From assembly GCA_012728275.1 (NCBI GenBank), contig JAAYFK010000023.1, forward strand, positions 1-64,000: DNA of 64,000 nt, written 5' to 3'. The notes below the pieces were generated by a model. That model was not told the origin of the DNA. It did not search any database and was given only the letters and a program-made list of their open reading frames with translations. Numbering within the stretch: the first letter of the stretch is position 1; each line of letters opens with the position of its first letter. This document shows positions 35,067 to 43,304 of the stretch, piece after piece. This stretch comes from Clostridiaceae bacterium (GTDB lineage Bacteria; Bacillota; Clostridia; Saccharofermentanales; Saccharofermentanaceae). Both the position numbers and the translations under genes were made by a program.

Positions 35067-36731
35067 TTAGGTTCCAGGTTTGTAGCTATCTTTGAGAGAT
35101 ACAGCACGATTGAAAACCAAATGATCAGGCGCGCTATCTTTGCTATCAGCGCAGAAGTAGCCAACGCGCAAGAATTGGAATCTATCAGAAGGCTTAGTGT
35201 TCTTAAGACTTGCTTCAACCTTTGCATTGCTTACTATTGTTAATGAATTAGGATTAAGAAAATCCATATAATCACAATCAGCTAGGTCAGGGGATTCTAC
35301 AGTAAAGAGTCTATCGTAAAGACGAACTTCGGCATCAAGACAATTGTTGGCATCAACCCAATGAATTGTAGCCTTAATCTTGCGACCATCTGTCGTATTT
35401 CCACCACGACTGTCCTTGTCATACTCGGCGTGAATTAAGGTGACGTTTCCTTCGTCATCCTTTTCGCATGAGATACACTTGATTACATAAGTACTCTTTA
35501 GGCGAACTTCATTGCCTGGGAAGAGACGGAAATACTTCTTTTCAGGAATCTCCATGAAATCATCTTGGTCAATCCATAATTCTCTTGAGAAGGTGACTGT
35601 TCTTACACCATCCTCAGGTCTCTCAGGATTGTTCTCAACAGTAAACTCCTCACTAAGACCCTCAGGATAATTGTCGATAACAAGCTTAACAGGATGAACT
35701 ACACCCATTACCCTTAGTGCAGTGCTATTAAGTTCTTCACGAAGGCAGAACTCAAGAAAAGCATAATCTACTACAGCATTTACTTTGGACACACCATTTC
35801 TATCATGAAAGGTACGAATGGAATTAGCTGTATATCCGCGACGACGAAGCCCACAAAGTGTTGGCATTCTAGGATCATCCCAACCGGATACTAGATTATT
35901 TTCTACAAGATTACGAAGCTTACGCTTACTCATAACAGTATGTGTTATTCCTAGACGAGCAAACTCTATCTGGCGAGGCTTGCTTTCAATAGAAATGTTA
36001 TCTATTACCCAGTCGTACAAAGGACGGTGCGCTTCGAACTCCAGAGAACATAAAGAATGTGTAATACCTTCAAGAGCGTCCTCAATTGGATGAGCAAAAT
36101 CATACATAGGATAGATACACCAAGTGCTTCCAGTCCTATGATGTGGAAGATGATTGATTCTATAGATAACAGGATCTCTCATGTTGAAATTACCTGAAGT
36201 TAAGTCGATTTTAGCACGAAGAGTCATCTTTCCATCTTCAAAATCTCCAGCCTTCATTCTCTGGAATAAATCTAGGCTTTCTTCAATAGGTCTATCTCTA
36301 TATGGGCTTCGTGCAGGCGTTGAAGTATCACCTCGCATCTCGTGCATTTGCTCAGGACTTAATTCGCAAACATATGCAAGGCCTTTATTAATTAGCTCTA
36401 TCGCATACTCGTACATTTTGTCAAAGTAGTCGGAAGCGTAGAAAAATCTGTCCTCCCAATCATGACCTAGCCACTTGATGTCTTCTTTAATTGCTTCAAC
36501 ATACTCGACGTCTTCCTTAGTAGGATTAGTGTCATCCATTCTTAGATTACAAAGACCGCCATAAGCTTCTGCCGCACCAAAGTCAATTTCAAGCGCCTTG
36601 GCATGTCCAATATGGAGATATCCATTTGGCTCAGGAGGGAAACGTGTATGAACTCTTTTCCCATAGCAACGTCCGCCTTCCTTCATCTCCTCTTCAATTA
36701 TCTCGTAAATAAAATTCTTACTATCAGACAT
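35067..36731 (-). CDS. glnS: Glutaminyl-tRNA synthetase
   Basis: A 554-residue class I tRNA synthetase: 'RFPPEPNGYLHIGHAKA' near residue 28 (HIGH motif), 'NLRMDDTNPTKED' near 63, 'YDFAHPIEDALEGITHSLC' near 214 and the KMSKS-type 'VMSKRKL' near 268, with the beta-barrel anticodon domains after 340. It charges tRNA-Gln directly. AAGGAG lies 6 bases before the ATG. It is transcribed with gltX, 10 bases away. A direct GlnRS is not universal in Firmicutes, where many use the Glu-to-Gln amidation route. Confidence 0.97.
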   Translation of the reverse strand: MSDSKNFIYEIIEEEMKEGGRCYGKRVHTRFPPEPNGYLHIGHAKALEIDFGAAEAYGGLCNLRMDDTNPTKEDVEYVEAIKEDIKWLGHDWEDRFFYASDYFDKMYEYAIELINKGLAYVCELSPEQMHEMRGDTSTPARSPYRDRPIEESLDLFQRMKAGDFEDGKMTLRAKIDLTSGNFNMRDPVIYRINHLPHHRTGSTWCIYPMYDFAHPIEDALEGITHSLCSLEFEAHRPLYDWVIDNISIESKPRQIEFARLGITHTVMSKRKLRNLVENNLVSGWDDPRMPTLCGLRRRGYTANSIRTFHDRNGVSKVNAVVDYAFLEFCLREELNSTALRVMGVVHPVKLVIDNYPEGLSEEFTVENNPERPEDGVRTVTFSRELWIDQDDFMEIPEKKYFRLFPGNEVRLKSTYVIKCISCEKDDEGNVTLIHAEYDKDSRGGNTTDGRKIKATIHWVDANNCLDAEVRLYDRLFTVESPDLADCDYMDFLNPNSLTIVSNAKVEASLKNTKPSDRFQFLRVGYFCADSKDSAPDHLVFNRAVSLKDSYKPGT

Positions 36732-36741
36732 ATTTTTCTCC

Positions 36742-38220
36742 TTAAATCTCTAACCTTGATTTAGCTAAATTAATCCTTCTTAGCGATTCTTCGCGGCCAA
36801 GAAGCACTAGAACCTCGGAGCATCCTCCAGGGGTAACCGCAACTCCAGCGGCAGCAATTCGAATTGGCCACATGATAAGTGCGTTCTTGATTTCCTTCTC
36901 AGTGGCAAAATCTACAAATTTTGAACCTAGATAGTCTCTGTTCCAATTGCTCTCGTCAATTGATTCTAGAATAGGGAGGAACTCGTTAATCATTTGCTTG
37001 GATGTCTCTAGAGTAGATTTGCTTTTTTTGTGCTCGAAAAGACTCAATTCAAACTCTTCATACTTAGCAAGAAACTCTAATTTCTCTTCTATTTCGGTAA
37101 ACTTCGTGATACGAGGCTTCAAAAGCTCTTCAAGTAAATCGTACTTACAAGAACTAATTGCGAACTTATCGTAATAAACTTTAGCATAGCTTAAGAACTC
37201 ATCTGAAGACATAGCTTTAATATATTCGCCATTCATCCAAAGTAGTTTGTCATAATCGAACACGCTCGGAGACTTAGAAATGCTCTCAATATTGAAGTCA
37301 TTGATAAGCTCTTCCATCGTTAGTATTTCTTTGTTATCGCTAGGGGCCCACCCAAGAAGTGCTATGTAGTTAATAATAGCCTGTGGTAAATATCCTTCGT
37401 TTACTAAATCAAAGAATCCAGTAGAACCATGTCTCTTTGATAACTTTGAAACTACTTCTTTACCTTCCTCGTCTATACTCTTACCCATAATTAGTGGTAA
37501 ATGTATGTATGTTGGAATATCCCAACCAAAAGCTTCGTACAACGCATTGTACTTGGGCGTTGAGGATAAGTATTCACAGCCTCTTACAATATGAGTGATT
37601 CCCATTGTATGATCATCAATTACATTCGCGAAATTGTAAGTAGGGAAGCCATCAACCTTTAATAATATCTGATCATCCAAATCTTCATTTGGAATAGTAA
37701 TGTCTCCATATACGCAATCGTGATATGTCGTCTCACCTGACAAAGGAAGTTTCTGTCTAATTACATATGGGATTCCATAATTTAGGTTCTTCTCTATCTC
37801 TACTTGAGAAAGATCTCTGCAATGGCGGTCATAACCAATAGAGTCTTGGCCGTTTGCTATCGCATCCTCACGAACCTTAGCAAGACGCTCTTTTGAACAG
37901 AAACATCTATATGCTTTACCTTCTTCAATGAGTTTCTCAGCATATGGCTTATAAATTGACAGACGTTCACTCTGAACATATGGCCCGAAATCTCCGCCTA
38001 TATCAGGTCCTTCGTCATGACTGATACCAGCAAGTTTGAGTGTATCGTAAATTACATCTATTGCACCTTCAACATATCGTTCTTGGTCGGTATCTTCTAT
38101 TCTAAGAACGAAAGTACCGTTAGCGTGTCTAGCTGTTAAGTACTCATATAATGCAGTTCTAAGGTTACCTACATGCATAAAACCGGTAGGGCTAGGAGCA
38201 AAACGTGTTCTGATCTTCAT
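36742..38220 (-). CDS. gltX: Glutamyl-tRNA synthetase
   Basis: A 492-residue class I synthetase: 'RFAPSPTGFMHVGNLRTALYEY' near residue 6 (HVGN form of the HIGH motif), 'RIEDTDQERYVEGA' near 42, 'GCEYLSSTPKY' near 217 and the KMSKS motif 'VSKLSKRHG' near 257. The C-terminal anticodon-binding domain is complete. Length matches the bacterial enzyme. AGAAGG is 11 bases upstream. Together with glnS it covers both Glu and Gln charging, which suggests this GluRS does not need to misacylate tRNA-Gln. Confidence 0.97.
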   Translation of the reverse strand: MKIRTRFAPSPTGFMHVGNLRTALYEYLTARHANGTFVLRIEDTDQERYVEGAIDVIYDTLKLAGISHDEGPDIGGDFGPYVQSERLSIYKPYAEKLIEEGKAYRCFCSKERLAKVREDAIANGQDSIGYDRHCRDLSQVEIEKNLNYGIPYVIRQKLPLSGETTYHDCVYGDITIPNEDLDDQILLKVDGFPTYNFANVIDDHTMGITHIVRGCEYLSSTPKYNALYEAFGWDIPTYIHLPLIMGKSIDEEGKEVVSKLSKRHGSTGFFDLVNEGYLPQAIINYIALLGWAPSDNKEILTMEELINDFNIESISKSPSVFDYDKLLWMNGEYIKAMSSDEFLSYAKVYYDKFAISSCKYDLLEELLKPRITKFTEIEEKLEFLAKYEEFELSLFEHKKSKSTLETSKQMINEFLPILESIDESNWNRDYLGSKFVDFATEKEIKNALIMWPIRIAAAGVAVTPGGCSEVLVLLGREESLRRINLAKSRLEI

Positions 38221-38301
38221 ATGATAAATACCTTCTTATTTAATATAACGCGTGTATTTTAACACAAAAGAATAAGCTAGTGATAAAATCTATATGTTAT
38301 T

Positions 38302-38313
38302 CTTTTCGAAAAG
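38302..38313. other. Perfect palindrome CTTTTCGAAAAG ahead of the DHQS-like gene
   Basis: A perfect 12-bp inverted repeat 11 bases before the ATG at 38325, formed by two face-to-face copies of the octamer TCGAAAAG that recurs through the window. It overlaps the presumed ribosome binding site. It could be an operator or simply a chance pairing of a common motif. Confidence 0.35.
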
Positions 38314-38324
38314 GGGAAGCCAAG

Positions 38325-39374
38325 ATGGACAAACTTTTGACTGGTCGTTCATATGATAGCCTTTGCGGTAATGGCATTGCGTTTGATTATGTTGCTGAGT
38401 TTTTGTATGAACACACAAACCCTGATAACATTGCGAATGTTAAGGTCGCTGTTGTTTCAGATCGTGAGGTTAGTGGTTACTATTTTGGCCAATTTGAGAA
38501 GCAGTTCCTTGATAGAGGCATTGCTCCGGCTTTGATACCAGTTGAGTCTCGTAATGCTGGCAAGAGCCTTTCTTCTGTTGAGAAAATTTATCGGTATTTG
38601 ATTGATTTTAATTTTTCTTCGAATGATTGGATTATTGGACTTGGAGGAGGCGGTATCATTGATATCGCTGGATTTGCCTGCAGTATTTTCTATGGTGGTA
38701 TCAATTTTCTAGCAGTTCCTACTACTTTGCATTCTATGATAGAATGTGGCTCATCAAGAGCTTCATTCTTGAACTGCGCAAGCCATAAAGATGTCATAAG
38801 ATCAGGATATTTGCCTAAGGTAGTAATCTGTGATCCTAGCTTTATTCAAACGGTACCAGCTAAGGTTAAGTCAAACGGTTATGCTTCCATAATAAAGTAT
38901 GCGATTCTTGCAGCACCTGAGCTTCTTGATGAATGTTTAGATATTAAAGACTATCGTGTATTCTTAAATGGTGTTTTTGCTGCTAAGACTAAGGCAGAGA
39001 CAGTTAATCCATTGCTAATTGAATTTGGTGAAGAACTTGCATTAGCAATAGAAGGCTATTTTAGGTTTATGAATTATTCTGAGGGAGAGGCTCTCGCACT
39101 AAGTATTTACTCAGCGGTATCTAGTTCTGGACGTAAGAGATTGAAGCCAATTTATGATATGCTACATTTGCCATGTGTTCTTGGAGGCGTATCTAAGCAG
39201 ATGATTCTTAAGACTCTGAGAGATCAGATATATCGAAGATATGGAAAGACGGTTATTATGGTTGATTGTGATAGCAATGGTGTTGGACAATGGGTTGTAA
39301 AGAAGCTATCGATTGATGATTGTATGAAGATCTATGATCAAAGAATTGATTATATTTGCGAGAAGCATGACTAA
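38325..39374 (+). CDS. 3-Dehydroquinate synthase-like protein lacking the metal site
   Basis: A 349-residue protein whose sequence follows AroB: 'GLGGGGIIDIAGFACS' (residues 105-120, NAD loop), 'FLAVPTTLHSMIE' near 128, a 'P-K-V-V-I-C-D-P' strand near 164, 'GYASIIKYAIL' near 185. In AroB these positions carry the Zn ligands Glu (GxAEVIK), His (GHTFGHAIE) and His (LHGEA). Here they are Ser188, 'GEELALAIE' with Glu236/Leu240, and 'YSEGEA' with no His. The 'GGKTGVN' substrate loop is also replaced (SSRASFLN). NAD binding is probably kept but not the standard reaction. Start 38325 is used because the upstream extension has no good ribosome site. 23 bases to the next gene. Confidence 0.75.
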   Translation: MDKLLTGRSYDSLCGNGIAFDYVAEFLYEHTNPDNIANVKVAVVSDREVSGYYFGQFEKQFLDRGIAPALIPVESRNAGKSLSSVEKIYRYLIDFNFSSNDWIIGLGGGGIIDIAGFACSIFYGGINFLAVPTTLHSMIECGSSRASFLNCASHKDVIRSGYLPKVVICDPSFIQTVPAKVKSNGYASIIKYAILAAPELLDECLDIKDYRVFLNGVFAAKTKAETVNPLLIEFGEELALAIEGYFRFMNYSEGEALALSIYSAVSSSGRKRLKPIYDMLHLPCVLGGVSKQMILKTLRDQIYRRYGKTVIMVDCDSNGVGQWVVKKLSIDDCMKIYDQRIDYICEKHD

Positions 39375-39397
39375 TATAGAATTTTGGAGATGGTAAT

Positions 39398-40681
39398 TTG
39401 AAGAATTCTTTTATTTACAAACTTACTTCAATAATTTGCGTATTTGCGCTTGTACTAACAGTTTTTGTTGGCTGCTTAGATGGAGATAGTAAGAATGCGG
39501 TTTATCCTGCAGCCTATGGAAGCTATGGTGCGGATTTTGCACGAGAACTAGCTGAATCTTATCCATTTAGGAAAGCATTCACTGAACAGGAAAGAGAAGC
39601 AGGCGAGATGATAAAGAGTGAACTTGAAGAACTCGGGCTTACGGTTGAAGTTCAATCTTTTACAAATGCTGAAGGCGCTTCTTCTCAGAATTATATCGTT
39701 AACATTCCTGGTCAAGGTTTTTTGGCGGTTGATGATGACGGCAACTACAACACGATTAAGAAAACCATTGTAATTGGTGCGCATTATGATAGCTTTTTCG
39801 CGCAAGAGGAGATTCCTGAAGGTTACACATATGACGGTATTGATGACAACGCTTCAGGCGTCGGTTGCCTGATGACTATCGCATCTCAAATTAGTAACTA
39901 TAATAACCTGGGATTTGACGTAGAACTTGTTTTCTTTGGTGCAGGTTCTATTCAGGCAGGTTCGATTTACTATTACAATTCTTTGACTAATGCTGAGACT
40001 TCTAGTGTTGAGTGTATGTTTTGTATTGATGGAATATATGCTGGAGATAAACTTTACGCTAACGCAGGTCTTAACTCATTGGATTTATCTCAGAAGTACC
40101 AAATGCGTAGAAAACTCTACCAAGTATATGATGTTGTCTACGACAATCCCTTGTATTCAGGATATGAGTTCTCACTTTACTATAACGAATGTGGAATAAT
40201 CGCCGACCTTAATGGTGACGGAATTGAAGATGTATATCGAGAGGTGTCTATAAGAGTCTCGGATCATACTGTATTTGATAACGCGGGCGTTCCTGTAGTG
40301 TATTTTGATAGCTACGATTATTTCTTTGATGAGATATCGAAAATGAAAGAGACCAAGAATCTAAATTTACAAGAATTTGGAGGACAAGTTGGTGGAACGT
40401 TAATCGATTCTTCTACGGTCCTCGACCCAATTTTTGTCACTACTACTGATGGTCTTCAGATTACAGATGCTGAGGGCGAGACTTTGTCAGCTACTTCTGA
40501 GCCAACAGTAGTTGATAGACTTCAGGTCAGAATAAATTGCTTAGCATACTCGATTCTTGAGACTTTAGAAAAGGGTTCTGATTATGGAATTACTTTTGAG
40601 GAGTATGATGCCTTGATGCAGCAAACCTCAAATAGAGTAACAACAACCCCATCCGATGACGAGGATGAGGTTGAGGGTTAG
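39398..40681 (+). CDS. M28 peptidase-like lipoprotein with altered active site
   Basis: A 427-residue protein with a lipoprotein signal: 'LTVFVGC' places the lipid Cys at residue 26. The rest resembles M28 aminopeptidases: H129 in 'VIGAHYDS', Asp in 'GIDDNASG' near 149-150, Asp211 in 'CIDGI' and a His in 'SDHTVFDNAG' near 268. The usual 'FxGEE' metal/base pair is 'FFGAGS' here, so both glutamates are Gly183 and Ser184. Activity is therefore doubtful. The C-terminus is Ser/Thr rich with an acidic tail. It begins with TTG, with GGAG about 10 bases before. Located on the outside of the membrane if lipidated. Confidence 0.75.
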   Translation: MKNSFIYKLTSIICVFALVLTVFVGCLDGDSKNAVYPAAYGSYGADFARELAESYPFRKAFTEQEREAGEMIKSELEELGLTVEVQSFTNAEGASSQNYIVNIPGQGFLAVDDDGNYNTIKKTIVIGAHYDSFFAQEEIPEGYTYDGIDDNASGVGCLMTIASQISNYNNLGFDVELVFFGAGSIQAGSIYYYNSLTNAETSSVECMFCIDGIYAGDKLYANAGLNSLDLSQKYQMRRKLYQVYDVVYDNPLYSGYEFSLYYNECGIIADLNGDGIEDVYREVSIRVSDHTVFDNAGVPVVYFDSYDYFFDEISKMKETKNLNLQEFGGQVGGTLIDSSTVLDPIFVTTTDGLQITDAEGETLSATSEPTVVDRLQVRINCLAYSILETLEKGSDYGITFEEYDALMQQTSNRVTTTPSDDEDEVEG

Positions 40682-40698
40682 TTTACTTAAAAAGTAAT

Positions 40699-41127
40699 TC
40701 AATAGTAGAATGCGAATACTACCTTGTCCTGATTGTCCCATGCGAAGTTTAGCGTTTGAAATTCACCAGGGCGTAGGGTGGAGTACTTGTTTTTGCTGTC
40801 TTCGCAAGTTCCTTTAGTAAAAGGTTCTTCGTTATCAACTTTGAAAGACTTGTCAAAAAAACTAATCAGCTCTTTGCCATTCAGTCCAACTTGGGCATTC
40901 TTACAATCATCTGGAATTAGTACATCCAAACGGAAACGCACTTGCTTTTGTGGCTCGAAAAGAAACGAAACCATCTTCTTCTTATCAGTGTCAGTCTCCA
41001 GTTTTCTATGAAGCCTTACATCTATTCCATCGACGCAAAACTCATACGTCGCATCGTCATATTCATCAACACAAATACCTTTAAATAAATCGCCTTCTAT
41101 GAGGGCGTCCTTTATTATTCTTCCCAT
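40699..41127 (-). CDS. Hypothetical protein, possibly a small beta-sandwich domain
   Basis: A 142-residue soluble protein of unknown function. The second half reads 'RLDVLIPDDCKNAQVGLNGKELI', then an 'F-D-K-S-F-K-V' strand and a final 'WDNQDKVVFAFYY', a layout like the C-terminal beta-sandwich of DUF1680/GH127 glycosidases (an NG turn, then a W-x-x-x-D-x-V ending). No catalytic residue is seen. AGGAG lies 9 bases before the ATG. It faces away from the lipoprotein gene and precedes ilvE on the same strand after its terminator in reverse order, so it is its own unit. Confidence 0.6.
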   Translation of the reverse strand: MGRIIKDALIEGDLFKGICVDEYDDATYEFCVDGIDVRLHRKLETDTDKKKMVSFLFEPQKQVRFRLDVLIPDDCKNAQVGLNGKELISFFDKSFKVDNEEPFTKGTCEDSKNKYSTLRPGEFQTLNFAWDNQDKVVFAFYY

Positions 41128-41150
41128 TTAAATGCTCCTATTCTACTCGT

Positions 41151-41196
41151 AAAAAATCCTCTTTTGATCCTTTGTTAAGGGACTAGAAGAGGATTA
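41151..41196 (-). terminator. Terminator of ilvE
   Basis: A 9-bp stem AATCCTCTT / AAGAGGATT; the minus strand continues with TTTTT-rich sequence after the stem (the plus strand shows AAAAAA at 41151-41156). It ends the ilvE transcript before the small unknown gene. Confidence 0.85.
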
Positions 41197-41213
41197 TTGA
41201 ATTAAACTTCAAA

Positions 41214-42287
41214 TTAGATCTTAGTTATCCAACTATAAGTATCTTCAACTTTACCGCTCTGGATACCTGTAATAGTATCATAGAACTTTTGTGTAAGAGT
41301 ACCAATCTTGCCATCGTTAATTGAGATAACTGTATCTTCATACTTTAGCTCGCCAACTGGAGAAACAACAGCAGCTGTTCCACAACCGAAGCACTCAGTA
41401 AGACTACCATTCTTGCCAGCTTCAATTAATTCACCAATAGAAATCTTACGCTCGTCAACTTCTATACCTAAAGACTTTGCAATCTCGATACAAGAACGAC
41501 GTGTAATTCCAGATAATATTGAACCACTGTCCAATGATGGAGTAACGAGCTTCCCATCAATAACGAACATAATGTTCATCGCTCCAACTTCCTCTATGTA
41601 CTTCTGCTCAACACCATCAAGCCATAGAACTTGCTCGTATCCAGCATCATGCGCCGTTGTTTGAGCAATTAATGAACAAGCGTAGTTTCCGGAGCACTTA
41701 GTAAAACCTGTACCTCCACGAACAGCTCGAACATACTTATCTTCTACATAAATCTTTACAGGCTGAATTCCCTTTGCATAATATGCGCCAGAAGGGGAAA
41801 GAAGAATAAAGAATCTATATGTATCGGAAGCTCTAACACCAAGATATGGATCAGTAGCTATTACAAATGGACGAATATAAAGCGACTCACCATTGCCAGA
41901 AGGAATCCAATCCTTATCCAACTCGATAAGTGTCTTAGTAGCGTGTACGCAAAAGTCAACATCAACGTGTGGAATTACAAGCCTGTCATTAGAAGTGTTC
42001 ATTCTTTCATAATTAAGCTTTGGTCTGAAAAGATTGATCGATTTATCATCGCATAAATATGCCTTCATGCCCTCGAAAACAGCCTGACCATAATGGAACA
42101 CCATAGCTGAAGGTTCAATCTCAAATGGGCCATAAGGAATGATTCTAGGATTAATCCATCCCTGTCCATTTACATAGTCCATTACAAACATGTGGTCAGA
42201 AAAGTTCTTACCAAAAGGTAATGGTTGTCCTGCCTCGGGTTTCTTACGAGGATTAGTAGTCTTTGTTATCTTTATTTCAGGAAACAT
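41214..42287 (-). CDS. ilvE: Branched-chain amino acid aminotransferase
   Basis: A 357-residue fold-type IV PLP enzyme. Landmarks are 'DYVNGQGWINPRIIPYGPF' near residue 36, 'VFHYGQAVFEGMKAYL' near 63, 'SLYIRPFVIAT' near 135, the PLP lysine in 'FTKCSGNYACS' near 200 and 'LDGVEQKYIEEVGAMNIMF' near 220. It transfers amino groups between glutamate and branched-chain keto acids. GGAGG lies 7 bases before the ATG. Single-gene unit with its own terminator. Confidence 0.95.
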   Translation of the reverse strand: MFPEIKITKTTNPRKKPEAGQPLPFGKNFSDHMFVMDYVNGQGWINPRIIPYGPFEIEPSAMVFHYGQAVFEGMKAYLCDDKSINLFRPKLNYERMNTSNDRLVIPHVDVDFCVHATKTLIELDKDWIPSGNGESLYIRPFVIATDPYLGVRASDTYRFFILLSPSGAYYAKGIQPVKIYVEDKYVRAVRGGTGFTKCSGNYACSLIAQTTAHDAGYEQVLWLDGVEQKYIEEVGAMNIMFVIDGKLVTPSLDSGSILSGITRRSCIEIAKSLGIEVDERKISIGELIEAGKNGSLTECFGCGTAAVVSPVGELKYEDTVISINDGKIGTLTQKFYDTITGIQSGKVEDTYSWITKI

Positions 42288-42461
42288 AATATAACCTCCA
42301 TATAGTGATTTGATTAGAAGTATTATAATACAAATTGCTCAGTCTGATATACGACTGTAGATATTTGGTGATATTTGTGATTATTTTCCTTGTTTTTTGT
42401 GCTTTCTTAAGTAAATTGCATAAATAGTGACTTTTTGCTACGAACAACGTCTTGCATAGTA

Positions 42462-42489
42462 TTAACATATACTTGTTTTTACGTATAAT
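42462..42489 (+). promoter_or_regulatory. Promoter of the PHP-nagA-Crp/Fnr operon
   Basis: TTAACA (42462-42467) and TATAAT (42484-42489) are 16 bases apart, and match the sigma-A consensus in five and six positions. The first gene begins 60 bases downstream. Confidence 0.5.
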
Positions 42490-42551
42490 TTTACTAAGGG
42501 TGAAGAGGATTCAAGTATTATTCTCTTTAGTATTCTTAGATTGGCAAGTAT

Positions 42552-43304
42552 ATGGTAATCAACAAGATTTGCTCTATGTTTTCAAAAAAGGGCTTTAAGC
42601 TTGAGACTCACATGCATACTAGTGAAAGTAGCTTGTGTGGGATTAAGTCTGCTTATGACATGGTAAAAATTTATAAAGATAACGGATATGACGGAGTAAT
42701 TGTCACTGATCATTTTCTAAACGGTAATACGGTAGTTGATTTAAGCCTACCGTGGGATAAGCAAATTGATGATTTTTATGTTGGCTATGAGCGTGCTTTA
42801 AAAGCGGGCAGAGAATTGGGAGTCAAAGTTTTTCCAGGGGTAGAATATAATTACGCTACAACAGAGTTTATTGTTTTGGGAATAGGTAAAGAATGGTTCA
42901 AGGCCAATGAGAAGATTATGGAGATGACTCCGGAAGAGTTTATACCTTATTTTCGTAATGCTGGAGGATATGTAATTCATGCTCATCCTTTTCGAGAAGC
43001 AAGCTATATCTCGAAGCATAGATTCTATCCAAAGCTTGTAGATGCGGTTGAAGTTGTGAACTTAGGGAATAGAGATTGGGAATATGATCGTCTGGCATAT
43101 GAATATGCAGTAGAGAACAAATTACCCTTTACTGCCGGATCCGACGCGCATACGTTTCTTCGTTATGGAGGAGCCGGATTAATCTTAGAGAACACTCCTA
43201 ATGATGTATATGATATTATCAATATATTAAGAAGTGGGGCGGGATATTCTATCTTCGGGGGTATCGCTAATGATTTATCAACTAATCAACGGATGCAGTT
43301 TTGA
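42552..43304 (+). CDS. PHP-domain phosphoesterase-like protein
   Basis: A 250-residue PHP-fold protein with metal-binding His and Asp in the expected order: 'ETHMHTSESS' near residue 18, 'VIVTDHF' near 53, 'FPGVEYNY' near 95, 'HAHPFR' near 142 and 'GSDAHTFLRYG' near 196. These are the metal sites of hydrolytic PHP proteins such as nucleoside-phosphate or histidinol-phosphate phosphatases. Its 3' end overlaps nagA by 35 bases. The shared operon suggests, but does not prove, a sugar-phosphate substrate. Confidence 0.85.
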   Translation: MVINKICSMFSKKGFKLETHMHTSESSLCGIKSAYDMVKIYKDNGYDGVIVTDHFLNGNTVVDLSLPWDKQIDDFYVGYERALKAGRELGVKVFPGVEYNYATTEFIVLGIGKEWFKANEKIMEMTPEEFIPYFRNAGGYVIHAHPFREASYISKHRFYPKLVDAVEVVNLGNRDWEYDRLAYEYAVENKLPFTAGSDAHTFLRYGGAGLILENTPNDVYDIINILRSGAGYSIFGGIANDLSTNQRMQF

